Shown here: positions 46,203-55,491 of the stretch, in pieces
Numbering within the stretch: the stretch's first letter is position 1
Layout: every line of letters begins with the position of its first letter
Assembly: GCA_034680345.1 (NCBI GenBank)
Contig: JAXISZ010000001.1
Span: 248,001 to 312,000 of the forward strand
Reading direction: 5' to 3'
Source of the DNA: SXZD01 sp034680345
Lineage (GTDB): Bacteria > Pseudomonadota > Gammaproteobacteria > Burkholderiales > Burkholderiaceae_B
Length of the DNA: 64,000 nt
Position numbers and translations under genes: made by a program
Notes under the pieces: generated by a model
What the model saw: only the letters and a program-made list of their open reading frames with translations
Told to the model about the DNA's origin: nothing
The model's database searches: none

Positions 46203-47356
46203 ATTATTCACTTGATATTGCGCCAATTTTTTTGGTTTTTAGCTTTGTATTAATCATTCTCGGACCATTGGTCCCAGCTCTTTTGTATCTAATCAGCAAT
46301 ACAAATCAATCAGCGCTAGAAGTACCGCCCAATCGCGATGACAACGCCCGCCACTTTGCAGACGGACTTAAGACATTGATTGAAAAAAATTTTCCTGATG
46401 CAATTTCATGCAAAGACCCAATCGAGATTGATGCAAAAAACTCAAGAATCACCATGAAAGACCATTTTATATGGTTAAAAAGCAGTGATGATTTTCCGAA
46501 AACGCCTTTAACAGGAGCCAACACCTCCGAACGACGCATAGCCATTTTAAATTCAGTTGCTCAAATTCCGCCTTTCACCCAATGGTATGGCGATGCCTAC
46601 AGCAACAATTATTTAGAATTGATGGAAAACACTTTATTGCGCACACTTCGCTGTGACAATAAACTCTTACTGCATCCGAATGTCACTATACTCAGATGGG
46701 TTGATGCACACTCTATGTTTGTTATGGGTAACAACCAGCTACCGCCCCGTACAACAGCTAGCCATACCTTAACACTATCAACAGGCGTTAACTTTTCAAG
46801 GTTGTATGCCCCCCAAATCGAAATTGCCCCACCCCCTAAAACAACGCAAACAACTGACACTAAAAATCCCGCTGAAAAAAATATGCTTACCAGCAAAATT
46901 CTACATGATGAAATGTTCGCTGCTCCCCTTGAGCATTCAAAATGGACCCACATCACACAAAACGACCTAGATCAAACAGCTCGACATCTGTTTAAAGAAA
47001 ACCTTTGCATCGAATCTCATCAACATATAACAGCCAATTTAATTTGCCAAGGCGATTTATACATCAACGAACATGTCCATATTGAGGGTAGTATCAAAGT
47101 TTACGGCAATCTCTACATTGCACCAGATGTGATCATTAAAGGAAATGTTTTTTGTGGCGAAAACGCCCAATTTGTTAAAAATATCAAAGTTCATGGCCTA
47201 ATTTCTTGTGCCTCAACGCTTTCAATAGGACCATACTGTCATATTGGTTTATTAAATGCGCCTACTAGTGTGTGTGCCGATCACATCAGTTTACGCAGTG
47301 GAAGTATTATTCACGGACAAGTTTTCTCTAGGAATCATGGCCAAACCGATGAATGA
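46199..47356 (+). CDS. Membrane-anchored protein with bactofilin-like beta-helix domain
   Basis: A 385-residue protein with an N-terminal membrane segment (about 9-31) and a middle region of unknown type (about 45-215). The C-terminal repeat region (about 275-380) has a regular six-residue hydrophobic pattern, for example QHITANLICQGDLYINEHVHIEGS, which resembles the bactofilin (DUF583) right-handed beta-helix. Typical bactofilins are soluble and lack both the membrane anchor and the long middle domain. Its place between synthase and epimerase suggests a scaffold for the polysaccharide machine (inference). Confidence 0.6.
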   Translation: MNYSLDIAPIFLVFSFVLIILGPLVPALLYLISNTNQSALEVPPNRDDNARHFADGLKTLIEKNFPDAISCKDPIEIDAKNSRITMKDHFIWLKSSDDFPKTPLTGANTSERRIAILNSVAQIPPFTQWYGDAYSNNYLELMENTLLRTLRCDNKLLLHPNVTILRWVDAHSMFVMGNNQLPPRTTASHTLTLSTGVNFSRLYAPQIEIAPPPKTTQTTDTKNPAEKNMLTSKILHDEMFAAPLEHSKWTHITQNDLDQTARHLFKENLCIESHQHITANLICQGDLYINEHVHIEGSIKVYGNLYIAPDVIIKGNVFCGENAQFVKNIKVHGLISCASTLSIGPYCHIGLLNAPTSVCADHISLRSGSIIHGQVFSRNHGQTDE

Positions 47357-48527
47357 TTATAATATCTCCAATATGCGGGTAGCCTGTGTAACCGGAACAA
47401 GGCCAGAAATTATAAAAATGTTTCCTGTGGTGCAGCGCCTTCGAGAAAATGAAATTAACACTGCCTGGATTTCTTCTGGCCAACACACCGCACTGGCGGA
47501 ACAAACCTACTCAGCAATTGGATTAGCGCCCGATTTTACTTTACCCTTAAAAAGGGTAAACAACGGATTGAGTAGTTTATCAGGCAGAATGATTGAAGCT
47601 TTTGGAAAACATTTTACTAAAGAAAACTACAATTTAGTTTTGGTGCATGGCGACACAGCAACAGCGCTAGCAGCTGGTATAGCTGCTTTTTATTGTGGGA
47701 TTGCAATAGGTCATGTAGAAGCGGGGTTGCGATGCCCAACGTTAACAGAGCCTTTCCCTGAGGAAGCCCATCGCCGTCTTCTTGGCCGTATATCTCACTG
47801 GCATTTCGCCCCCACTCCTCAAGCACAACAACAGCTGTTGCAAGAACAAGTAACTGGGCACGTTGTATTAACGGGTAACACAGGCTTGGATGCACTAAAA
47901 ATCACAGCCCAGCGAATTGCTGCCGAACCACAATTGGTATCAGAAGACTGTCAATATTGGTTTAATGGTACAGATAAAAAAACTGTTCTGGTCACTTTAC
48001 ATCGTCGAGAAAACTGGAAAAATGGTGTGGAGCAGGCTTGTCAAGCCCTAAAAAATTGGCTAGAAATGGCACCTAACCACGCTGTGTATTGGGCTGTACA
48101 TGCAAATCCTGCATTAAAGAAAAATATACAACAACAACTTACGAAGTTAAAACTTGAACACAACCTACTTGCGCGTTTTAAATTAGCCGAACCGCTAAAC
48201 TACTTGGATATGACATATGCTATAAAAAATTGCTTTGCACTAGCTACCGACAGCGGTGGTCTTCAAGAAGAAGCGAGTCTATTCCAAACTCCGGTACTTG
48301 TGTTGCGCAATACCACTGAACGACCAGAAGCCATAGAGGCTGGCTATGCTGAACTGGTGGGCTGCACAACAGAAAACATCAAAACAGCATTACAAAAATT
48401 AAATAAAGGACTTAAAAGATCTGCTTCAAATTTAACACTTCCTTTTGGTGATGGCAAAGCAGCTAAACGCATAGCGCATCATTTACGTACCCACTACCAA
48501 CAAAATCATTTAGATAAAGCATTTTAA
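47337..48527 (+). CDS. wecB: UDP-N-acetylglucosamine 2-epimerase (non-hydrolysing)
   Basis: Interconverts UDP-GlcNAc and UDP-ManNAc. It has two Rossmann-like domains. The N-terminal TGTRPEIIK, the central GHVEAGLR and FPEEAHRRL, and the C-terminal TDSGGLQEEA are the family signatures. The start is uncertain. ATG 47337 sits just behind an AGGA and gives 396 residues with a 20-base overlap; ATG 47349 and ATG 47373 also fit, and the last gives the family-typical N-terminus MRVACVTGTRPE. It supplies activated ManNAc, probably for the product of this locus. Confidence 0.88.
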   Translation: MAKPMNDYNISNMRVACVTGTRPEIIKMFPVVQRLRENEINTAWISSGQHTALAEQTYSAIGLAPDFTLPLKRVNNGLSSLSGRMIEAFGKHFTKENYNLVLVHGDTATALAAGIAAFYCGIAIGHVEAGLRCPTLTEPFPEEAHRRLLGRISHWHFAPTPQAQQQLLQEQVTGHVVLTGNTGLDALKITAQRIAAEPQLVSEDCQYWFNGTDKKTVLVTLHRRENWKNGVEQACQALKNWLEMAPNHAVYWAVHANPALKKNIQQQLTKLKLEHNLLARFKLAEPLNYLDMTYAIKNCFALATDSGGLQEEASLFQTPVLVLRNTTERPEAIEAGYAELVGCTTENIKTALQKLNKGLKRSASNLTLPFGDGKAAKRIAHHLRTHYQQNHLDKAF

Positions 48528-48580
48528 TTGTGTGCTTGTTTGGTTAATATTTTATATCATCAAACCCTATTTCCCTGTTT

Positions 48581-49396
48581 ATGAAACTAAACTTTAGACT
48601 TAATTCAATCTTCTTTGCAGTTTTTTTAATACACTTAAACTGCCAAGCAAATCCCATAACAACAAATACAGTAACAAGCAATACCACAGTGACTGAGCGA
48701 TCAGAGGCTGCGGCGGGTATGTCTTGGGGAAAAGCCACAAACAACTATAAAGAAGGTACTGGACAATTCTTACGATTTAGCACCAATCTGGATAAAACCA
48801 GAATCGACACCGAGTTGGTTCATCAACAACGCTTTCAATTAAATGGCAGTCAAGCCAAACTAACGGTGCATCAACCTGTTAATAGTAACAATCACATCAG
48901 CTTAGGCTTAAGTTCGGGCAATAGTAAATTATTTGCTAAAACCGGAGTCAATTTAAGTTGGGCACACCGCTGGCTAAAAAATGAAACATTCATTTCACGT
49001 ATTGGCGTACAATATTATGACTGGAGAGAAAACAGAAATCAAAAGGGCGTATCATTTGAACAAGTTTGGTATGCACCCTGGAACGGTATTGTACAAATTG
49101 GGCGAACTCAAGGCAATAGTAATCCGGGAAACGTGTCTATTCATAGCAATTATATTGCGCATACCTGGTTATTAAAAAATAACGCTCAACTGCTTTTTCG
49201 CTACGAACAGGCTCGTGAAGGGTATATGGCTCTAGGAGAAACAAACGAAATTGTTGACTTTGACAGCAAAACACTCAGCCTTGGTTTGAGTTACCCAATT
49301 TACAAAAACAATCAATTACAATGGCGTTGGGATCGTTATCAGAATCCATTTTATCAACGCAATACGCTTAGTGGGGCATGGAGTTTACAATGGTAA
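48581..49396 (+). CDS. YaiO-like outer-membrane beta-barrel protein
   Basis: A 271-residue exported protein with a signal peptide (hydrophobic about 8-20, cut after CQA). Alternating polar and hydrophobic strands follow, rich in aromatic girdle residues, and the chain ends with Trp (LSGAWSLQW), consistent with a Bam-assembled barrel. Size and strand pattern resemble the YaiO family, which in E. coli also lies beside a GT2 gene. A role as export pore or surface anchor for the polysaccharide is inference. Confidence 0.55.
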   Translation: MKLNFRLNSIFFAVFLIHLNCQANPITTNTVTSNTTVTERSEAAAGMSWGKATNNYKEGTGQFLRFSTNLDKTRIDTELVHQQRFQLNGSQAKLTVHQPVNSNNHISLGLSSGNSKLFAKTGVNLSWAHRWLKNETFISRIGVQYYDWRENRNQKGVSFEQVWYAPWNGIVQIGRTQGNSNPGNVSIHSNYIAHTWLLKNNAQLLFRYEQAREGYMALGETNEIVDFDSKTLSLGLSYPIYKNNQLQWRWDRYQNPFYQRNTLSGAWSLQW

Positions 49397-50211
49397 AAGC
49401 AGCCAGACGTTCTGCTAGCCAGCAAGCTTTACTGCTGGAACGCCTACGTTTTCAAAGCTGGAATGGCAATACGTTGCTAATGCATCGGTCCTTGCATTTT
49501 TTAAATTTTAAAAAATTTGACATCACTGTTCTGATTGGAATACCAGTGATCAGCAACTTATTGCTGGCTTACTTTTGGATGGATGTACAGCTGTTTTTCA
49601 TGGGTGCCATGTATTTTTTTCTGCACCCAATTGTCAATGACCTGATGTTTGGCCTACAACAACTGCCACTTTTAGAAAAACAACTTTATATCCCATTGAT
49701 AGACTCCTTCTCTCCTTCATCAAGAGACTGGTGGAGTGGTTTTTTTTTCGCAGGAATCATGATTATTCTTGCGCATTGGGACTACAAGTATTGGATTCCT
49801 GTTCGATACACCTTAGGTTTTTTTGGTTATTTGCAACTCTCAGCCAATTTTTTCTTTGCATTTAACATTGATGGTGGCCAACAAAGCTCTCTAGACTATC
49901 TCAGTGATGCCATGACTGCAAGCACCTATTGGTTGTGGATAAGCCCTTGGGTGTTTAGTATTATTTTTAATATCTTTCCGTTCCCATTGATACATAAAAT
50001 CCGCATCAGCGCTTTATGTTCTGTTTTTCTAATTATAAGCTTTCCTGTTCAATATGCCTTTCAAGCATTTATTTTGCATTATTACTCAAGCATCTGGATA
50101 CCCATCTTATTTTTTGTAGCCAGTGTGCCTCTGAACATTTTAGCTAGCGTGTGCTTTTATGCGATGGGAATGGCTTGGCCCACACAAACCCTGCAGCGCT
50201 CAAAAACCTAA
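49390..50211 (+). CDS. Polytopic membrane protein of unknown function
   Basis: The family is not recognised. ATG 49390 is preferred to ATG 49378 because GGAG lies six bases upstream of it; it overlaps the preceding stop by seven bases. The 273-residue protein has a basic N-terminus and about six to seven hydrophobic segments (near 45-65, 68-85, 118-138, 145-165, 180-200, 210-230 and 240-262), very rich in Phe and Trp. Coupling with the barrel gene suggests it belongs to the polysaccharide locus. No catalytic motif was seen. Confidence 0.6.
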   Translation: MVKAARRSASQQALLLERLRFQSWNGNTLLMHRSLHFLNFKKFDITVLIGIPVISNLLLAYFWMDVQLFFMGAMYFFLHPIVNDLMFGLQQLPLLEKQLYIPLIDSFSPSSRDWWSGFFFAGIMIILAHWDYKYWIPVRYTLGFFGYLQLSANFFFAFNIDGGQQSSLDYLSDAMTASTYWLWISPWVFSIIFNIFPFPLIHKIRISALCSVFLIISFPVQYAFQAFILHYYSSIWIPILFFVASVPLNILASVCFYAMGMAWPTQTLQRSKT

Positions 50212-50272
50212 TAAATCATTTTTAATTAATAATTATAATCATCAAGTCGTATTACTTACTAAAGGATACAAG

Positions 50273-51031
50273 ATGATAGAAAGTTTTGAAAAAGATGAAT
50301 ACCAAGATAAATGCTGTATTTGTGGGAAAAGTCAGATTTTCTATCGAAAAAAACTAGCCATTCGCGAAACTTATAACTGCTCTGACTGTAAAGCATCTCT
50401 CAGAGAACGAGAGCAATGTCGCGCCATCGTAGAACACTATGCGCAATTAAATGCTGAAACTTTGTCAGAGTTAATACTTGTAAATGACTTTAAATTTAAG
50501 TTTATTTATGAACCTGGTACATCAGGACCATTTCGTCTTTTTTTCAAACAGCTTCCGAACTATTTTCAATCAGACTACTACAGTCCTGAAGAAATCAAAA
50601 AAGCCTCACGCGATATACCGCATCAAAATTTAGAAGCACTAAGCTATCCAAATCATTTCTTCGATCTCGTTATAAGCTCTGATATTCTTGAACACGTTAG
50701 AAAACCCAAACAGGCCTTCAAAGAAATTTTTCGCGTTTTAAAACCAGGTGGCTGCAATATTTTTACCGTACCCCTTCAAGACCCTGCAAATAAAAAAACC
50801 ACAGCACGTGTTGATACTTCAGGCGAAACAGACATTCATCTATTACCAGCGCACTACCATGGTAACGGCAAAGGTGGAAAATCGTTGGTATACAATGAAT
50901 TTGGCCTCGATATACTTGATATGCTTCAAAATACTGGATTTATAACGCAATTTCAAAAACCAACCACCACCAGCGCACAAGCTAACCGCATTTTTACACT
51001 GATTACGCAAAAACCCTGCACTACAAGTTAA
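50273..51031 (+). CDS. Zinc-ribbon SAM-dependent methyltransferase
   Basis: The start at ATG 50273 follows AAAGGA at good spacing; a longer open frame back to 50159 overlaps the previous gene and is rejected. The 252-residue protein starts with a zinc ribbon (CCICGKS and CSDCKAS). A class I methyltransferase domain follows, recognised by FDLVISSDILEHV and EIFRVLKPGG. The SAM motif I region is unusual (FIYEPGTSGPFRLFF). The context suggests methylation of a sugar or lipid in the polysaccharide pathway (inference). The stop overlaps that of convergent rodA by four bases. Confidence 0.75.
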   Translation: MIESFEKDEYQDKCCICGKSQIFYRKKLAIRETYNCSDCKASLREREQCRAIVEHYAQLNAETLSELILVNDFKFKFIYEPGTSGPFRLFFKQLPNYFQSDYYSPEEIKKASRDIPHQNLEALSYPNHFFDLVISSDILEHVRKPKQAFKEIFRVLKPGGCNIFTVPLQDPANKKTTARVDTSGETDIHLLPAHYHGNGKGGKSLVYNEFGLDILDMLQNTGFITQFQKPTTTSAQANRIFTLITQKPCTTS

Positions 51032-52134
51032 GTTTGTACCAGTTTTCGATGTTTGCTAATACTCATCAATATTCCGCTGATAATTCCTAATGTAAGCATG
51101 GCAGTACCGCCATAACTCATCCATGGTAAAGGTACTCCAACAACAGGCAAAATACCAATAACCATGGCAACATTTACAAAAGCGTAAGTAAAAAAAGTCA
51201 TGGTTAAGGCCGCAGCTAACAAACGCGTAAACAATGTTGGCGCCATTGAAGCGATCACAAAACCCCTTAGAAGAAATAAACCATACAAAATGATTAAAAC
51301 CAATGCACCCAAAAGGCCAAATTCTTCGGCGTATACAGAAAAAATAAAATCAGTTGTTCTTTCAGGAATAAACTCCAAATGGGTTTGCGTACCCTGCAAA
51401 TACCCCTTGCCAGAAACACCACCAGAACCAACAGCAATGATGGATTGAATAATGTGAAACCCTTTACCTAATGGGTCAGAGCTTGGGTCTAAGAGTGTTA
51501 ATACACGTTGCCTTTGATAGGCATGCATTAAACTCCAAATTAAGGGTAAACTCAATAGCAATGTAGCGCCTAAAAATGATAAAACCCGCCATGATAAACC
51601 AGCAAAAAAAATAATAAAAAACCCTGCCGTAAACACCAAAGTGGCTGTTCCTAAGTCTGGTTGACGCAAAATCAAAACAACTGGAATTGCCAATAAGATG
51701 GTGGCCGCAGCATAATCACGATAACCCAAAATAGATTCACGTTGCTGAAAATACCACGCAAGAATTAAAGGCAAACCAATTTTTAATAACTCAGAAGGCT
51801 GTATTCGGATTGCGCCTAAATTCAGCCACCGACGCGCGCCCTTGCTAACGTCTCCAAATAAAGCGACAGCCACTAGTAATAAAACACCACTCACATACAC
51901 TGGCAACGCAGCCTTTAATAAGGTTTGTGGACTGATATTAGCAAATACCCACATTACAGCAAAAGCGATTATTAAATTACGAAGATGATCTAGAGTTCGA
52001 CCATTAAAATCATAAGCCGCAGAAAATTGAACCCCAATAGATAAAGCCACCATCAACATGATAATAGCGGTTAGAATTGGGTCAAATGCGCAAACGTATG
52101 GCTTAATACTCTGCCATAAATGAAATTTTTTCAT
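51028..52134 (-). CDS. rodA: Rod-shape peptidoglycan glycosyltransferase RodA
   Basis: SEDS-family polymerase that extends glycan strands for lateral wall growth with Pbp2. The 368-residue polytopic protein has typical SEDS motifs: GARRWLNLGAIRIQPSE, LRQPDLGTA, ERTTDFIFSVYAEEFG and the C-terminal PLPWMSYGG. The start overlaps the mrdA stop by four bases. It is last in the mre operon. Confidence 0.95.
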   Translation of the reverse strand: MKKFHLWQSIKPYVCAFDPILTAIIMLMVALSIGVQFSAAYDFNGRTLDHLRNLIIAFAVMWVFANISPQTLLKAALPVYVSGVLLLVAVALFGDVSKGARRWLNLGAIRIQPSELLKIGLPLILAWYFQQRESILGYRDYAAATILLAIPVVLILRQPDLGTATLVFTAGFFIIFFAGLSWRVLSFLGATLLLSLPLIWSLMHAYQRQRVLTLLDPSSDPLGKGFHIIQSIIAVGSGGVSGKGYLQGTQTHLEFIPERTTDFIFSVYAEEFGLLGALVLIILYGLFLLRGFVIASMAPTLFTRLLAAALTMTFFTYAFVNVAMVIGILPVVGVPLPWMSYGGTAMLTLGIISGILMSISKHRKLVQT

Positions 52135-53996
52135 GGCTGCACGCCCTCCCCTGGCTTTTTGGATGATAAATACGCTTCGATTGCTGTACGTGCAATTGGA
52201 GCCGCTGCCTGAGCCCCAAAACCACCATTTTCTACAACCACAGCCAACGCAATACGAGGTTGATCAGCAGGCGCAAAAGCAATAAATAGGGCATGGTCTC
52301 TCAAGCGCTCATGAATACGCTTGGCATCGTATTTCTCACCTTTTAAAGAAAACACCTGAGCTGTTCCAGTTTTTCCACCAGATGTAAAGGGAGCATTAGC
52401 AAACACCTTGGCCGATGTTCCTTCGATATTAACCCCCACCATCGCACGCTTAATAAAGTTAATGTGTTCAGGTTTAAAAGCAATTCGATTTTTAATTTCA
52501 CTGGCCATATAATGTTGTTGACCAACCACCGTATCTTCAATCACACGAACTAAACGGGGTTGCATAACCACACCATAATTAACCAAATTAGCGGTTGCGT
52601 GAGCCAATTGTAATGGGGTAAATGAATTGTAGCCTTGACCTATCGCTAAAGAAACTGTTTCGCCTGCATACCATTTTTTAAGTTCAGGCTTTCTGTAGGC
52701 GTTTCGCTTCCAAGTTGTTGAAGGCAGAACACCCTTACGCTCTCCATCCAAATCAATTCCCGTTAAACGCCCAAAACCCAAAGGCCCCATAAAATTGGCT
52801 ATGCCATCAACACCAATTTCATTGGCCAATACATAGTAATACGTATCGCACGAAACCACGATAGATTTGTACATATCAACCGTGCCATGACCGCCTTCTT
52901 TGTCATCACGAAAACGGTGCCCGCCATAAACAAAATAACCTGGGTCTGACATACTGGTGGTCGTTTTACGTTTCCCCAGTTCCAAAGCGGCCAATGACAT
53001 AAAAGGTTTATATGTAGAGCCCGGTGGATAGGCCCCTGCAAGCGGTCGATTCAATAAAGGCCGATCAGGAGATTCATTAAGCAACTTCCAGTTTTCTATA
53101 TCAATACCTTCAACAAATAAATTGGGATCAAAACTGGGCTTACTAACCAAAGCCAAAACCTCTCCAGTACTGGGTTCTATAGCAACTAATGCGCCCCGAC
53201 GATCACCAAACGCTTTTTCAACGACCTCTTGCAAACGAACGTCAATAGACAAGGTTAAATTGTTACCAGATTTCGGATTTTGCCTCGACAAAATCCGTAC
53301 TGCACGACCACCCGCAGCCGTCTCGACTTGCTCAAACCCTGTAACTCCACGCAATTCTCGTTCATAGCGCTTTTCAATGCCCTCTTTACCAATAAACTGA
53401 GCACCACGATAGTTGGCCGCATCTTCAAAGTCAGCAATTCGTTGCGCGTCTTTTTTAGAAATACGTCCAATATACCCAATCACATGCGCAGCGGTTTCAC
53501 CAAATGGATACTCCCGAAACAATCGAGCTTTCAATTCTACACCTGAAAAACGGTGGCTATGCGCAGCAAAACGAGCAACTTCTTCATCATTTAATCGAGT
53601 GCGAATTGGAACAGATTCAAATGATTTTGCTTCGTCTAACAGCTTTTTAAACCGCTTACGGTCTCTTGGTTCAATACGCACAATTTTTGACAAATCATCT
53701 ATCGTACGATTTAAATTAAATACTTTGTCAGGTGTTAACTCAAGCGTGTAGGCGGAATAATTGCGTGCCAACACCTCCCCATTGCGATCAAAAATCAAAC
53801 CGCGATTGGGTACAATCGGCAACACTGTAATGCGATTGTCTTCTGCCTGAGCAATGTATTTTTTATAATTTAATACTTGCAACCAAAAAAGCCGAGCCAA
53901 TAACACCAAAAATAGTAACACAATTACAATACTGGCTACCGTTAAACGAAAGCGGAACTGTGCCAAGCCGTGTTCAGGGTGGTGAAATTCCTTCAT
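52131..53996 (-). CDS. mrdA: Penicillin-binding protein 2
   Basis: Transpeptidase of the elongasome. The N-terminal cytoplasmic tail and membrane helix (about 20-40) precede a PBP dimerisation domain (about 60-230). The transpeptidase domain has Ser327 in GSTYKP and the KTGTAQ box near the C-terminus, with an SxN-like VSCDTY between them. Length is 621 residues. It is flanked by four-base overlaps with mreD and rodA. Confidence 0.95.
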   Translation of the reverse strand: MKEFHHPEHGLAQFRFRLTVASIVIVLLFLVLLARLFWLQVLNYKKYIAQAEDNRITVLPIVPNRGLIFDRNGEVLARNYSAYTLELTPDKVFNLNRTIDDLSKIVRIEPRDRKRFKKLLDEAKSFESVPIRTRLNDEEVARFAAHSHRFSGVELKARLFREYPFGETAAHVIGYIGRISKKDAQRIADFEDAANYRGAQFIGKEGIEKRYERELRGVTGFEQVETAAGGRAVRILSRQNPKSGNNLTLSIDVRLQEVVEKAFGDRRGALVAIEPSTGEVLALVSKPSFDPNLFVEGIDIENWKLLNESPDRPLLNRPLAGAYPPGSTYKPFMSLAALELGKRKTTTSMSDPGYFVYGGHRFRDDKEGGHGTVDMYKSIVVSCDTYYYVLANEIGVDGIANFMGPLGFGRLTGIDLDGERKGVLPSTTWKRNAYRKPELKKWYAGETVSLAIGQGYNSFTPLQLAHATANLVNYGVVMQPRLVRVIEDTVVGQQHYMASEIKNRIAFKPEHINFIKRAMVGVNIEGTSAKVFANAPFTSGGKTGTAQVFSLKGEKYDAKRIHERLRDHALFIAFAPADQPRIALAVVVENGGFGAQAAAPIARTAIEAYLSSKKPGEGVQP

Positions 53997-54514
53997 ATTG
54001 GCCGATTTTCATCTCGATCTATTGAGCGACGCTGTGGGGCCATTAAGAAAATAGTCACCAGCGGCCATAAACCAACATTCCATAGCCCTGACAGAAAAAT
54101 ACCCCACCCAGGAAAATCCCAACCTAAAAACAAGCGCACAACAACAGTCACCGTTTCTGCAGCTACAAATAAAGGCAATACATGAATTGCCTGCGCCCAA
54201 ACTGAAAACCACAACACACGACGGTGCAAAGTAATTGCAAAATAAGACAACAAGGTATAGGCCAGTGCTGACTCACCCAAAATACCCGTCTGGTGTACAT
54301 CCATCAAAAGCCCAAAAAACCAAGCCAAACCCATACCCACTTTGCGTGGCTGATGAATATTCCAGAAAACCAGCACCAACGCCAAAAAATCTGGCATTTT
54401 TAACCAAACAGGCCAAGCCACTACATTTAACAAAAAGGCCACAAACAAAGAGAAAAAAATAAATACCGAATTAACCGGACGAAGGATCGTAGCATCAACA
54501 GTAGAAACATTCAT
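53993..54514 (-). CDS. mreD: Rod-shape-determining protein MreD
   Basis: A 173-residue inner-membrane protein with about five to six membrane segments and the conserved features WPVWLKMPDFLALVLVFW and FGLLMDVHQTGILGESALAY. It links MreC and MreB with Pbp2/RodA. It overlaps mrdA by four bases and follows mreC by 38 bases. Confidence 0.93.
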   Translation of the reverse strand: MNVSTVDATILRPVNSVFIFFSLFVAFLLNVVAWPVWLKMPDFLALVLVFWNIHQPRKVGMGLAWFFGLLMDVHQTGILGESALAYTLLSYFAITLHRRVLWFSVWAQAIHVLPLFVAAETVTVVVRLFLGWDFPGWGIFLSGLWNVGLWPLVTIFLMAPQRRSIDRDENRPI

Positions 54515-54552
54515 AATTTGCCCATGGCCTTAACTTATGGCTTGTAATGCTC

Positions 54553-55425
54553 TTAAGAATTCTGCCCAGGCTGCGGAATCAATACTGCCAACGGATTATC
54601 AACAGGGATAATCAAAACAAAGCGATGACGGTCAACGGCAGCAACAGGCTCACATAAAATTTGAGCAAACGCATAACTTGAGCTGCGCTGAACTTGCAAT
54701 ACACGTGCCACAGGAAGCCCAGACGGATACAAACCGTCTATGCCTGAACTCACCAATTCGTCACCCACTTGTACATCTGCATTGGCAGCAACAAAACGCA
54801 ATTCCAGCAACCCACCCGCTTGCCCACCATAAACAACGCCACGCAAACCAGTGCGTAAATTTTGAATGGGTGTGATTTGATTTTTATCTGTTAAGAGTGT
54901 GACTTCAGACCGCTCAGCAAAAACCCGCGTAACCTGACCAAGCACACCAGCTGCATCAATCACTGGCTGCCCAATCTGCACACCAACCATGCTACCCTTA
55001 TCTACAATAATTTTACGTGAATAAGGGTCCTTCGCCTCATGCTTAATTTCAGCCAAATGCCCTTTAAGTTGAGCTGCTTGATTGGCAGCCATTAATCGGC
55101 GCAAATGCGCATTTTCAGCAAGCAAGGAAGCCAATTGATGCAATGCTGCTTTATCAACCAAATGTTGCTTTTGCAAGCGAAGACTTTCAGTTTTTAACAT
55201 GGCATTGTTATTAAAATGCTGTGTCAACTCAGAAAACAAACCTGTTGGCAATTCAGCAATACTTTGTAAAGGATATAAAACCACCGCTGCAATTTGCCTA
55301 ACCATCTGAGATGCTTGATAACGAACATCTAAAACCAATGCGGCAACCGAAAGCAACACAAAGAAAAATAGGCGCACATGGGCCGATGGACCTTGTTTAA
55401 ACAATGGTGGCGGTATGTACTCCAT
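54553..55425 (-). CDS. mreC: Rod-shape-determining protein MreC
   Basis: Bitopic periplasmic scaffold of the elongasome. ATG 55425 gives the family-typical N-terminus MEYIPPPLFKQGPS and 290 residues. A longer open frame to 55476 adds a Phe-rich stretch that does not belong. A membrane helix (about 20-38), a coiled coil (about 75-110) and the beta-domain (DPYSRKIIVDKGS onward) are visible. Confidence 0.93.
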   Translation of the reverse strand: MEYIPPPLFKQGPSAHVRLFFFVLLSVAALVLDVRYQASQMVRQIAAVVLYPLQSIAELPTGLFSELTQHFNNNAMLKTESLRLQKQHLVDKAALHQLASLLAENAHLRRLMAANQAAQLKGHLAEIKHEAKDPYSRKIIVDKGSMVGVQIGQPVIDAAGVLGQVTRVFAERSEVTLLTDKNQITPIQNLRTGLRGVVYGGQAGGLLELRFVAANADVQVGDELVSSGIDGLYPSGLPVARVLQVQRSSSYAFAQILCEPVAAVDRHRFVLIIPVDNPLAVLIPQPGQNS

Positions 55426-55491
55426 ACAAAAAAAGCTCAAATTAAATATAAACGTGAAAAAGAAATATAAAAACAAGTAAAAACAATCAAA

